Assembly (NCBI GenBank): GCA_002842755.1
Contig: PHDU01000005.1
Location: 1 to 64,000 of the forward strand
Origin: Bacteroidetes bacterium HGW-Bacteroidetes-1
GTDB lineage: Bacteria; Bacteroidota; Bacteroidia; Bacteroidales; F082
DNA length: 64,000 nt
Direction of reading: 5' to 3'
The notes under the pieces are model-generated. The model saw only the letters and a program-made list of their open reading frames with translations. It was not told the origin of the DNA and did not search any database. Shown here piece after piece: positions 28,174 to 37,324 of the stretch (the first letter of the stretch is position 1; every line of letters begins with the position of its first letter). Made by a program: the position numbers and the translations under genes.

Positions 28174-28491
28174 TCAACCACCGCGCTCGATTGCGTCACG
28201 TCTCATGAGTTCTTCATACATAATCAGAACCGCCGATTTTCCATGTAATTCCGAAAGTGTTACAATGTCTTTTATCTGTATATTACCAGTTTGTAATATA
28301 TTTCCATTAACATCTTTCAGTGTCATTGAAACCGTGTTGACAACACCACGTTTGACAGGCTCTTTGACGTAAAACACCGTCGTCTTATCTTTGTGTTTAC
28401 AATCTTGACATATTGAATCACCATTGAGTCGTCTTTCACTTGCAATATTTTCACTTCCACATTTAGGACATTTTGGATTAGACATGTTCAC
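28174..28491 (-). CDS. zinc-ribbon protein
   Basis: CPKCGSENIASERRLNGDSICQDC. Confidence 0.6.
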   Translation of the reverse strand: MNMSNPKCPKCGSENIASERRLNGDSICQDCKHKDKTTVFYVKEPVKRGVVNTVSMTLKDVNGNILQTGNIQIKDIVTLSELHGKSAVLIMYEELMRRDAIERGG

Positions 28492-30317
28492 ACTTCCTTT
28501 TCAAATTGTTTCAAAATATTAGCTTCCATTTCAGCAACGATATCACCAAGATTGTCATCGCTGGAATCATCACCCAAACTTTCAATTACCTTATCAATAA
28601 GGTCTTTCTTTGTTTCCCATTGTTTATGAATGATTTCTTCAACCGTTCCTACTGTAATAAACCGATAAAGATGAACATCATGATCTTGGCCGCTTCTATA
28701 AGCTCTACCAGCTCGTTGCATTGTAATTGCTGGTTTAATAGGTATATCCCATTCTATTACAATTCTTGCAGATTGTATGTTCTGACCATAGTTGATTTTA
28801 TCAGTTGTTACAAGAGCTTTAATGTCTGGTGTATTATTAAACTCCTGAACGACTTTCAAAGCATCTTTACCATCACCTCCCATACATGTAATGTATTTGA
28901 ATCCAAGCTGCTTTAACTTCCTTGCTATAGCAGCTACACCGCACTTAAAGAATGTAAAGATAATAACTTTATCACTGGTCTGACCAATAATATCTTCCAG
29001 TAATTCAAACTTCGGATTCTCATCCCACCCACCACGACTTGTATCGCAAAGAAATTGTCTGGCGTTTACATATCTTGCACTACCAACAAATTGCTTTTTA
29101 TACTCGATGTAACTCTGATGAAATCTGGCAGACGGTTCCACAAATACATCATGCCTGTATAACTTAACCGGCAAATCAAGTTTCTTCTTGATGATGTAAG
29201 GCGCAATCAGGTTCTTAACGTATTGGTGGTTTTTAAAGCCAACAGCAACGATTTCTGTCTTGAAGAAAACCTGCTTAGACCCTTTCATTCGAAATGGTGT
29301 CTGGCGTTCTTCATATTCTACAAAGTTTGTTTCAAAAAACTTGTGACCACCAAGAATCTTCCCATCATCAAGCAGCTTAAACACTGGGTAAATATCAAAC
29401 AATTTATTCTCAATTGGTGTTCCTGACATTGGATAACGGTAACGAGGTTTCCAACAATCCTGAACCAACTGGAAAAAGTTGATACTTCGTTGAGCTGAAA
29501 TAAAGTTCTTCATCTTGTGAAATTCATCTACAACGATCATATCAAAGCTTAAATTCTTCAGATGATGAACATCAAAATTACATTTTTCATAGTTTGTAAT
29601 AAGTGTCTTGTATTGAGAAACACCTTTAAACATTTGATACATAGCTTCGCGTTTCTTTGGTGGTTCTGTTGTAATTTTAAACATTTCGCCATCACCAAAG
29701 AATTTACCATAGTCAGAGTAAAAGTTTTCTACAAGTGATGCTGGTAACATGATAAGTGTCTTTTTCACACCACCATATTTTTTGAGGTATTTATCGACTG
29801 TTAAAGCAACAAGCGTTTTACCTGTTCCAATGTCATTGCCGATAATAATACGTTCACCAATTATGCTGTAAACGATTGTTTCGACTTGGTTCCCATAATA
29901 TTGAAAGTCTTTTCTGTAAAGTCTGAAGAAACGTTCTTTAATGTGTAATTCGCATTCAAGAATAAAGTTAAGAATCTGCTTTACATCTTCATCAGCCGCA
30001 GAGTATTTACGTTCCTTTAATTCAACCAATCGTTTGCGATGGTTTGTATAATCGTCATATTTCTCTTTTAAACCATCGGTGAACTTGATTGGATATTTAA
30101 TTTCTTTAAGCCGGTTAATCAACACAGGCAAGGCAATAAACGGTACTTCATATTTGCTGTTACGAAAACGAGCACAAAGAGCATAAGAACATTTATCCTG
30201 AACGGTTAAAAACTGTTCGTTCGTTTCTTCGCTAATAGTTATTTGATGATTTTTCTCGTTATAACCTAATTGCACACTGATTTCTCGGTTTTCAAAAGAT
30301 TTCGTTAAGCATAGCAT
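28488..30317 (-). CDS. SNF2/DEAD-box type helicase
   Basis: IGNDIGTGKTLVALTV, MIVVDEFHKMKN, SGTPIENK, QRAGRAYRSGQ. Confidence 0.9.
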   Translation of the reverse strand: MLCLTKSFENREISVQLGYNEKNHQITISEETNEQFLTVQDKCSYALCARFRNSKYEVPFIALPVLINRLKEIKYPIKFTDGLKEKYDDYTNHRKRLVELKERKYSAADEDVKQILNFILECELHIKERFFRLYRKDFQYYGNQVETIVYSIIGERIIIGNDIGTGKTLVALTVDKYLKKYGGVKKTLIMLPASLVENFYSDYGKFFGDGEMFKITTEPPKKREAMYQMFKGVSQYKTLITNYEKCNFDVHHLKNLSFDMIVVDEFHKMKNFISAQRSINFFQLVQDCWKPRYRYPMSGTPIENKLFDIYPVFKLLDDGKILGGHKFFETNFVEYEERQTPFRMKGSKQVFFKTEIVAVGFKNHQYVKNLIAPYIIKKKLDLPVKLYRHDVFVEPSARFHQSYIEYKKQFVGSARYVNARQFLCDTSRGGWDENPKFELLEDIIGQTSDKVIIFTFFKCGVAAIARKLKQLGFKYITCMGGDGKDALKVVQEFNNTPDIKALVTTDKINYGQNIQSARIVIEWDIPIKPAITMQRAGRAYRSGQDHDVHLYRFITVGTVEEIIHKQWETKKDLIDKVIESLGDDSSDDNLGDIVAEMEANILKQFEKEV

Positions 30318-30361
30318 ATAACAAGTTTAAACGCAACTAAAAAACTTATCTAAAATTTTTC

Positions 30362-30391
30362 TTGACGAAAAGCTTTAGCCTATGATATTAT
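30362..30391 (+). promoter_or_regulatory. sigma70-like promoter TTGACG-N18-TATTAT
   Basis: Hexamers and spacing read directly; lies at the strand switch. Confidence 0.7.
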
Positions 30392-30397
30392 CATTTT

Positions 30398-31215
30398 GCG
30401 GTCGTAAGATCGAGGTGAGCATCTCTAGCGATAAGTGTAAATTTATCGTGATGCATGATAAAACCGAAGGGAAAACTGACCTTCTCTGTCCTACTTGTGT
30501 TCCCGTCTTAATCAAACGGATTCAACACGGTACTGACGGGCCTCGAAACTGCTTTCTAAACAGTAACAGGTTAATAAATGCTCTTGTTGGACACCAATCG
30601 GTATAAGACAAACAGCTATATTAACAGCCAACAGCTTGCAGGGATGTGAGTATAAGGGTTGAAATTATATCCTTGGTTGGTAAGCGAGATTTAATTGACG
30701 GGCAGCTTAACAGCTTAACTTGATTTCATCGGACTCTGAAGTCACTAGATTGTAAGTCGAGAAGATTCTTAAAGGCACCTGCCATATCTGTTATGATTTG
30801 GTCGTGGTGTGGTGATGAATAATTGCCGCACCCATCAAATGTAAACACAGTTAGATATGGTAGGAAACTGATTTGTCGTACCCGATAGTTAAAAGTGGTC
30901 ATAAAACAAATCAGTTAAAAGCTTATATAAGATTCTTATGTATAATTGGCATGGCATTTATATAATGCGTAGTTACAGTGTTATACATATAGAAATTTAT
31001 GTATTGCTTGTCATTAACCAGAAATGGTGTTGAGAATACAGGTTCATTTGGAAGAAATTCTAAAAAAGAAGGAACCTACGGAGGATGATTTCCTCTGCTA
31101 AAAATTGACGAAGTCAAGTTTTTAGTTAAATACCAGTAATTACAGGAAATTACCAATATTACACAGAATACTGTTTTAATTGTGGATTACTAGATTTTTT
31201 ACTGGTTTATTAAAA
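30398..31215 (+). ncRNA. candidate large structured non-coding RNA (or very long structured leader)
   Basis: No credible ORF; many complementary arm pairs, several nested (CCTGCCATATCT/AGATATGGTAGG, GGTGTGG/CCGCACC, AACTGATTTGT/ACAAATCAGTT, TATGTATAA/TTATACATA, CTAAAAATTGAC/GTCAAGTTTTTAG). Confidence 0.5.
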
Positions 31216-31226
31216 AGGATAAATAA

Positions 31227-31454
31227 ATGCTTAATTATATATTAATTACTATTGGTTATTTAACAATTGGCTTTGTTGTTGCGGTAGTTACTTTAATTTA
31301 TGATCATAGTGATGACATAGATCGAGACAATTTTATAAAATTGTCTATCTTTTTATGGCCGATTGTTTTGTTAATCTTGTCGTGGTTGTCTGTATCATCA
31401 TTCATATGTGAGAAAACGATAAAATTGGTTAATTATTTGAAAAAGCGATTATGA
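31227..31454 (+). CDS. small membrane protein
   Basis: Two hydrophobic segments; AAAAAGGATAAATAAATG initiation region. Confidence 0.65.
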   Translation: MLNYILITIGYLTIGFVVAVVTLIYDHSDDIDRDNFIKLSIFLWPIVLLILSWLSVSSFICEKTIKLVNYLKKRL

Positions 31455-31717
31455 TACAATTACCGCCATTTAAACATATCTTTCCAATTAATAGAACAAG
31501 GATATTCCCAAGTTGGGGAAATTCTTATGTAGACAATTGGGTAAGATTTGAAACATTTATTGGTGGTGTTGATGTCAATGATAGTTGTGTTATGTATTTT
31601 GGAACGCCGAGCCAACCGGATAGACCTGACATTTGGGAACGATTTGCTAACTGTCAGGCTCCTAGAATGGTGGATGTTTGTGTTGCTTCTTTTCCACATC
31701 CGGGCAGAACACCTTAA
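31451..31717 (+). CDS. hypothetical protein
   Basis: 88 aa; overlaps previous stop (ATGATAC). Confidence 0.5.
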   Translation: MIQLPPFKHIFPINRTRIFPSWGNSYVDNWVRFETFIGGVDVNDSCVMYFGTPSQPDRPDIWERFANCQAPRMVDVCVASFPHPGRTP

Positions 31718-31727
31718 ATAAATTTTC

Positions 31728-31756
31728 TTGACAAAGTTTAAATGATGTGCTATTCT
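31728..31756 (+). promoter_or_regulatory. sigma70-like promoter TTGACA-N17-TATTCT
   Basis: Directly upstream of ORF 31792. Confidence 0.75.
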
Positions 31757-31791
31757 ATAATAGACGTTTAAATCCATAGGAGTTTATCAAA

Positions 31792-32328
31792 ATGAAAATA
31801 ACCGAAATTCAACCGTTCAAAACAATTGCTGGTACACTTGAAAAACAAAAACAATTAATAGATTTGTTTGTTAAAAAAGGTGGTTTATGTTTAACACCAT
31901 CCAATGATATTAATTATGGGTCATTATTTTGTATTCATAGATCAATAAAGAATGACCGGATGTTAATATCTAATTATGCTAATTTGGTCGATTTTGAAAA
32001 TTGTGATTTACCATATATGTCTTTTAAAGGAACAATTGAGCTTTTTGAATCTTTGGAAGATCACCAAACAGGTAAATTTGTAGAATTCGATATTGATTCA
32101 GATGGTAGATACCAGATACCAAATACAGCAATTCTTTCGTGGCAGGATTATATGACTTATGAACATGGCAATAAAAGAATATTTGGTGGGTGGTTGTGGT
32201 CACATAATGGTAAAGAATTCTGGCGTGGTCGTTGTGGACTCAATGGGTCTGGTAAAATCGTAAATGATTGCGATAAATGGGTAAAACCATTAGTTCCCAA
32301 GAAAATACGCTTCTGGGTAGAGGAATAA
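31792..32328 (+). CDS. hypothetical protein
   Basis: 178 aa; TAGGAG upstream. Confidence 0.65.
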   Translation: MKITEIQPFKTIAGTLEKQKQLIDLFVKKGGLCLTPSNDINYGSLFCIHRSIKNDRMLISNYANLVDFENCDLPYMSFKGTIELFESLEDHQTGKFVEFDIDSDGRYQIPNTAILSWQDYMTYEHGNKRIFGGWLWSHNGKEFWRGRCGLNGSGKIVNDCDKWVKPLVPKKIRFWVEE

Positions 32329-32334
32329 CAACAA

Positions 32335-32694
32335 ATGATTACAAACATCATTATTAACATAATCATTTCTGGTGTTATCTCATTCATCATCGGTTATATC
32401 ATTGGTCGAGTGACTTACAAGCCAACAAGAACATTCATATCTATTGATGAAGCAAACCAGAGAATTGGTAAATATGGCACTCTGTTTGACAATCAAAAGA
32501 AACGAATTGAAGCTAAAGATTCACCATTTTCACCAGAAACAACACAGTCTATAGAAAATACCCGGAAAATGGGTGAGAAATTAATTAACAGGTTAAATCG
32601 CGACCAAGAACCTAAATTAGAAATCATTGATGTTCGCGATATAGGCAAAGAAGAGGCTGACAACATAATTAAAAGGTTAAATAACCATGAATAA
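32335..32694 (+). CDS. hypothetical membrane-anchored protein
   Basis: N-terminal TM, hydrophilic C-terminus. Confidence 0.6.
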   Translation: MITNIIINIIISGVISFIIGYIIGRVTYKPTRTFISIDEANQRIGKYGTLFDNQKKRIEAKDSPFSPETTQSIENTRKMGEKLINRLNRDQEPKLEIIDVRDIGKEEADNIIKRLNNHE

Positions 32695-32923
32695 ATTGTT
32701 AAAAAGACGTTTCCACAAACACCCAATGTATTTGATCCTATGGGAATTCTATGTATCAGAACACACCATCAGGCAGACTGTTAGTAGATCGTTGAAAATG
32801 CGATTAAAGAATATCACAGATGTTTATCTTAAAAAGTTGTGTCATCAAAATTCTTTTTACGATGTATATGGTCACAAGGTTCAATATGAACCAACCGATA
32901 TTTCTATACAAAAATTAGATTAA
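32687..32923 (+). CDS. hypothetical protein
   Basis: 78 aa ORF. Confidence 0.55.
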   Translation: MNKLLKRRFHKHPMYLILWEFYVSEHTIRQTVSRSLKMRLKNITDVYLKKLCHQNSFYDVYGHKVQYEPTDISIQKLD

Positions 32924-32935
32924 AGGAAATAATCA

Positions 32936-33379
32936 ATGATTATAATTAAAAAAAGTATAACAGCAGATAGTAGAACTTGTGATTGTAAGAACATTCCAAT
33001 TGATGTTCTTGAACGTTCAACATACCAACACAAAGATGATGTTGAAAAAGCAATGGTATTTTTTCAAAGGCTGATGAGGATTGAAGGTTGGAGTCATGAT
33101 GACCACAAGCTTCGCACAATGAAGGAATTTCACAAGGCTTTCCAAGGTGGGTTTGTTGATGAAACATGGTGGAATGAACACAAGAAGGAACTACATCATT
33201 TACCACCGGATGCAGATATAAATATGGTTCATGTATTTGCATTCATATGTGATTGTGTAATGGCTGGTCTTGGCAGAACTGGTAAAATAAGACCTATCAC
33301 AATTGACAGTGAAGTTCTACAGAAAGCCTTTCGAAACACTGTTAATCTTTTGGTTAGCAATGTAAAAGTTGAGGAATAA
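32936..33379 (+). CDS. hypothetical protein (His/Asp-rich possible metal site)
   Basis: WSHDDHK...WWNEHKKELHHLPPDADINMVHVFAFICD. Confidence 0.6.
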   Translation: MIIIKKSITADSRTCDCKNIPIDVLERSTYQHKDDVEKAMVFFQRLMRIEGWSHDDHKLRTMKEFHKAFQGGFVDETWWNEHKKELHHLPPDADINMVHVFAFICDCVMAGLGRTGKIRPITIDSEVLQKAFRNTVNLLVSNVKVEE

Positions 33380-33656
33380 AATCATGACAGATGAAGAATT
33401 GATGAACTTAACCGCCACGAAAGCCAGAGAGATACAATTAATCGAACAAAATGATAAAACCGATAAACAATTAATTGCTATCTTGAAACAAGTTAGAGAA
33501 ACAATTTCCAAAACAGATAAGGATCATTTGTGGTGGTATGATGTTTTGGAAGCCAGAACAATTGAGAGATTACGGTTGATGAAATATGTTGTTGTAAATG
33601 CATCCAATCAACATGACGGAACCGGCTACAAAATTTCATGGGGAGAACATGATTAA
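33369..33656 (+). CDS. hypothetical protein
   Basis: 95 aa ORF. Confidence 0.55.
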   Translation: MRNKIMTDEELMNLTATKAREIQLIEQNDKTDKQLIAILKQVRETISKTDKDHLWWYDVLEARTIERLRLMKYVVVNASNQHDGTGYKISWGEHD

Positions 33657-33883
33657 TGTCAGAAATTAATGCAATATCAATGAGAGCTATTGTAGCTTCA
33701 AGAGTTGATCAACAAGAGCTGAACGTGATATTAAACGAAATTCGCACAGCGGCAATGGCTGGATTGGTAAATATCAAAACAAATTGTAGTTCTCCCGGCA
33801 TCCACAGGGAACTTATCAATCGTGGTTTCGTTATTGAAGATATTTCATCAACAGCATCTAAGTGGTATAAAATTCATTGGTAA
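33656..33883 (+). CDS. hypothetical protein
   Basis: 75 aa ORF. Confidence 0.5.
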   Translation: MSEINAISMRAIVASRVDQQELNVILNEIRTAAMAGLVNIKTNCSSPGIHRELINRGFVIEDISSTASKWYKIHW

Positions 33884-33893
33884 AGGATAACAT

Positions 33894-34091
33894 ATGTCAC
33901 GTTATGCAGGAAAGATCAAGGTTATCTGTGCTAACAATATGTGTTTTCCTGTTAATACAAATCTGGAACCTTGTGGGTGTGAATGTTATGACCCCTACCC
34001 AAGATTACCAGATGATGCAATCGAACATATAAGTTATTACGATTATTTACAAAGAAAATTTGGAGTTGAAATAAATGTCCAGCGTAGGTAG
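33894..34091 (+). CDS. hypothetical protein
   Basis: 65 aa ORF; AAAGGATAA upstream. Confidence 0.5.
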   Translation: MSRYAGKIKVICANNMCFPVNTNLEPCGCECYDPYPRLPDDAIEHISYYDYLQRKFGVEINVQRR

Positions 34092-34308
34092 AAATCAAAC
34101 AGTTGGTTATACAAAGAGACAGTCTGGCACAAACATGGACTTTTCAAGGCGATCACTTGAAGCTATGGAAATCCCAGAACTTGAAGAAATGTTGGAATAC
34201 CTGAAAACCAATGGTAATCGTTCTTCAAGAAAGCTTGTAGAGAAGATATTGAATTCCAAACTTAATGAAAATAATTTAACATTTAAACTCAGGTTAGAAA
34301 AGGATTAA
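34075..34308 (+). CDS. hypothetical protein
   Basis: 77 aa ORF. Confidence 0.5.
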   Translation: MSSVGRNQTVGYTKRQSGTNMDFSRRSLEAMEIPELEEMLEYLKTNGNRSSRKLVEKILNSKLNENNLTFKLRLEKD

Positions 34309-34312
34309 ACGA

Positions 34313-34408
34313 ATGTTGGAAAAAGGAATTCTGTTAACAATTGTTGTCATTTTATTATCTGTGGTTATTACATCGACTCCACCGGTAACAGCAGAGAAAC
34401 CACCATAA
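34313..34408 (+). CDS. 31-aa single-TM peptide
   Basis: Manual translation MLEKGILLTIVVILLSVVITSTPPVTAEKPP. Confidence 0.4.
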   Translation: MLEKGILLTIVVILLSVVITSTPPVTAEKPP

Positions 34409-34429
34409 GTTGTAAAACCTACAAACAGA

Positions 34430-34558
34430 ATGAGTCTGATAGAATCCAATGATCTTGATAACAAAACATCACTATTCCTCATCGCTTTGGATAACAAAGA
34501 ATATCTTGTTTGTTCTAGTTGGGATGGTGGAATTACAATTGTTGAGGTAACTAAATGA
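34430..34558 (+). CDS. hypothetical microprotein
   Basis: Manual translation MSLIESNDLDNKTSLFLIALDNKEYLVCSSWDGGITIVEVTK; ATGA overlap with next. Confidence 0.45.
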   Translation: MSLIESNDLDNKTSLFLIALDNKEYLVCSSWDGGITIVEVTK

Positions 34559-34719
34559 AAATAGAAATAAATCAATCCAACTTACAAATGCAATTATGGA
34601 TTATCATCGCTGGTTATTTATCATGGATTACACACCATTCATTTGGTTTGTGTGTTTTTCATGGATTGTTAAATGTGTTTTACATTCTTTATTGGCTTTG
34701 GAATAACTCTATTACATAA
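34555..34719 (+). CDS. small membrane protein
   Basis: Manual translation MKIEINQSNLQMQLWIIIAGYLSWITHHSFGLCVFHGLLNVFYILYWLWNNSIT. Confidence 0.5.
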   Translation: MKIEINQSNLQMQLWIIIAGYLSWITHHSFGLCVFHGLLNVFYILYWLWNNSIT

Positions 34720-34731
34720 AAGGATAAACAA

Positions 34732-35244
34732 ATGGAAACCAAAACAGCATTTTCTGTAGATTTGTTGGAATTTGAACGTGGGTGGGGTAGCAAGGTAGAC
34801 GACACAATCATCTTCTTGGATGCCAACAAAGCTTATAAATACGTTGAAGAATTTAATGCCAAGAACAATGCAGACAAAGTTCCTGACTGGTATATGACGG
34901 CAGAAAAGCCAGTTGATATCAAGCTGGCGACAGAATCTTATGATATCATTGACAAAACTGTTGAAAAATACATGAGTGAACGGGAACTACGCGATCAGTT
35001 AATGGCTAAAAACAAGCCAGAAGACACGAAACCAAGACCATTAACATGTGCTGGTTGTCTACAAGAATTGAAACCACCACTTAAAGGATTGCCTGATTGG
35101 TATGCTTTTAAACTATCCTATACCAACATAGCAAACCCACTCACTGATAATGAAGCGTGTATACAACTCATTCCATTATTCACAGGTGATAAATATTTCT
35201 GTAATAAGAAGTGTTTAATTGAATGGTTAAATAAACTAAAATAA
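34732..35244 (+). CDS. hypothetical protein with Cys motifs
   Basis: CAGCL...FCNKKCLIEWL. Confidence 0.6.
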   Translation: METKTAFSVDLLEFERGWGSKVDDTIIFLDANKAYKYVEEFNAKNNADKVPDWYMTAEKPVDIKLATESYDIIDKTVEKYMSERELRDQLMAKNKPEDTKPRPLTCAGCLQELKPPLKGLPDWYAFKLSYTNIANPLTDNEACIQLIPLFTGDKYFCNKKCLIEWLNKLK

Positions 35245-35256
35245 AGGAACTGAACC

Positions 35257-36705
35257 ATGCTTTCTAAATTAAAAACATTTGCTCAAGACATTAACAAAGA
35301 ACTTGATGGTATACTCTATCTAGTGGGTGGTTCTGTTCGCGATATGATTATGAACATAGCACCAAAGGATTACGATCTTGAACTGTTTAGAGTCTGGCCG
35401 AAAGACTTTGTTAAATACCTCGATAAAAAGAAAATCCCATTTAAGTTTAACAGCGATGCAAAATTCCCTGTTTACCGTGTCTGTATTGTGAATAACCTTC
35501 TTGACGATGAAGAATGGGTTGAAGTTGGTTTCCCTCGTGTAGACAACAAGACAGGCCCGAAACATTCAGACTTTGAATGTCTTGTAGACCCATTTATGTC
35601 GGTTATTGATGCCGCGATGAGAAGGGATTTCACAATCAATGCTGTTTATTACAACCTTTTAAAAGATGATTACGAGAATCATGGCTTTGTTAGCCATATA
35701 ACACACAGTAGGGAATTATCCCCTGTTCACATGGAGAAGTTTAAGGAAGACCCACTTCGTATTATGCGCGGGTTCCAATTTGCTTCTCGTTTTGGGCTAT
35801 ATACGGCTGATACTCTTGAAACCGTTGATGTAGATATGATCAATGGATTATCACATGTAGACCCAAGCGGCATCTACGCTGAATTTGTTAAGGGAATTAC
35901 AAAGGCAAAGAACATCACAAATGCTCTTGAATACCTTTGTTCAATAGCATTACGAAATAACGGTTCTGAATTCTTTAAACCTATTACAGAAATGTTTTAT
36001 TGCTTACAGAACGCCAGACACCATTTCGAAGGTAATGTTTGGGAACACACAAAACTCGTTATCAAGAATGCTATTGAACTGGCAGATACCGATGATGAAA
36101 AGGTTCTCCTGTTCTTCGCTGCTTTCTTCCATGACATAGGCAAGATACCAACATTTAAACTTGATACCGCCGGGAATCCAACTGCTCATGGTCACGATGT
36201 AGAAGGTGATGATCTGGTTGAACTTTATGGTAGTCGTTTCGGATTACCAAAGAAGATGATTAAACAGATTATCGTTTTGAAACACTGCCACATGATTGGT
36301 AATGATGCCAAGAATAAGAAGCTTTATTTAATGGCAGAAGAATTAGAGAAAGTCGGCCTGAATTTCGATATCCTTTGTAAGCTGATGCTTGCTGATGTTT
36401 ATGGGTCTGTTAAGGAATATTTCAGAAGCACTGTTAGAAGTCATGGCGAAATCTACAATTTCATGGCGAAAATTAAATCTCTTGGAATTGAGCTTAAACC
36501 ATTGCGAATGTTTGTCAGTGGGGATGATATTCTTTACCACAGTAACGGTAAAATCAAAGGTAAGAAACTTGGTGATCTGCTTTATGAAATGAAGATGTTG
36601 CAGATTAACAATCGTGTTGCAACACGACAGGAAGCATTTGATTTTATGAAAAAACGCATCGAAAATATTTTGGAGAAAATAGTTGACAAAGAAACGCCTG
36701 AATGA
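35257..36705 (+). CDS. cca: tRNA nucleotidyltransferase (CCA-adding enzyme)
   Basis: LYLVGGSVRDMIMNIAPKDYDLELF, RRDFTINAVYYN, DPLRIMRGFQFASRFG, FFHDIGK. Confidence 0.92.
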   Translation: MLSKLKTFAQDINKELDGILYLVGGSVRDMIMNIAPKDYDLELFRVWPKDFVKYLDKKKIPFKFNSDAKFPVYRVCIVNNLLDDEEWVEVGFPRVDNKTGPKHSDFECLVDPFMSVIDAAMRRDFTINAVYYNLLKDDYENHGFVSHITHSRELSPVHMEKFKEDPLRIMRGFQFASRFGLYTADTLETVDVDMINGLSHVDPSGIYAEFVKGITKAKNITNALEYLCSIALRNNGSEFFKPITEMFYCLQNARHHFEGNVWEHTKLVIKNAIELADTDDEKVLLFFAAFFHDIGKIPTFKLDTAGNPTAHGHDVEGDDLVELYGSRFGLPKKMIKQIIVLKHCHMIGNDAKNKKLYLMAEELEKVGLNFDILCKLMLADVYGSVKEYFRSTVRSHGEIYNFMAKIKSLGIELKPLRMFVSGDDILYHSNGKIKGKKLGDLLYEMKMLQINNRVATRQEAFDFMKKRIENILEKIVDKETPE

Positions 36706-36741
36706 TAAATTGATTATGCCATAACAGCTCCATGATTTCTG

Positions 36742-36777
36742 AAAACCCGCTAGTTTCTTCCTTTTCTAGCGGGTTTT
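36742..36777 (+). terminator. rho-independent terminator
   Basis: aaaacccgctag / ctagcgggtttt 12-bp stem then TCTCATTT. Confidence 0.85.
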
Positions 36778-36851
36778 CTCATTTCCGGGGAATTTCGGTT
36801 GGATTTAGTTTAATGTTAAATTAGTCTAACCGTTGGACAAAAAGAATTTGA

Positions 36852-36881
36852 TTGACAAACCTTATTAAACGATGATATAAT
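36852..36881 (+). promoter_or_regulatory. perfect sigma70 promoter TTGACA-N18-TATAAT
   Basis: Predicted +1 coincides with ATG at 36888. Confidence 0.88.
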
Positions 36882-36887
36882 CAATAT

Positions 36888-37262
36888 ATGAAGAAAGATA
36901 AATTAGATGGAATTCCTTTGCTTATCGACCCTGAAGAATTTTTTAAACATGCTTTAATTCTCAGGGAACTTGACCAAGTTGGTTATTTGAATGTTGAGAT
37001 AACCGATAAGGAATGTTTGGAAAAGCTGAAGATTCCAGAAGCTCTTTACAAATTTGCTTCTGAAACAAATACACCAGTTGGAGAAATGATTAATGTTATT
37101 TTAAGAGATTGGTGTATTAGAATGTTTGAAGGTGAATCTAAATACAGGAAAGGGCTTTTGTTCAAAATAGTTAAATGTCCGTCTAGTGTATTGACTGATG
37201 AACAGAAGAATAAATTGATTGTATTTTTACACAAGGATATACCAGAGTTGCAGAAACGATAG
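36888..37262 (+). CDS. hypothetical protein
   Basis: 124 aa ORF directly after -10 box. Confidence 0.6.
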   Translation: MKKDKLDGIPLLIDPEEFFKHALILRELDQVGYLNVEITDKECLEKLKIPEALYKFASETNTPVGEMINVILRDWCIRMFEGESKYRKGLLFKIVKCPSSVLTDEQKNKLIVFLHKDIPELQKR

Positions 37263-37324
37263 ACAAAGATTAGCTTGAACATTGTTTATTTATATGTTAA
37301 TGTTGATGAACACAAACAAAGGAT

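Noticed and set aside
30382-30606. 74-aa plus-strand ORF (MILSFCGRKIEV...) in the structured region
   Set aside because: Starts inside the promoter -10 area, has no ribosome site at either possible Met, and overlaps complementary arms; more likely chance, though not excluded.
31460-31777. 105-aa minus-strand ORF
   Set aside because: Antisense to plus-strand ORF 31451..31717 and crosses the promoter at 31728.
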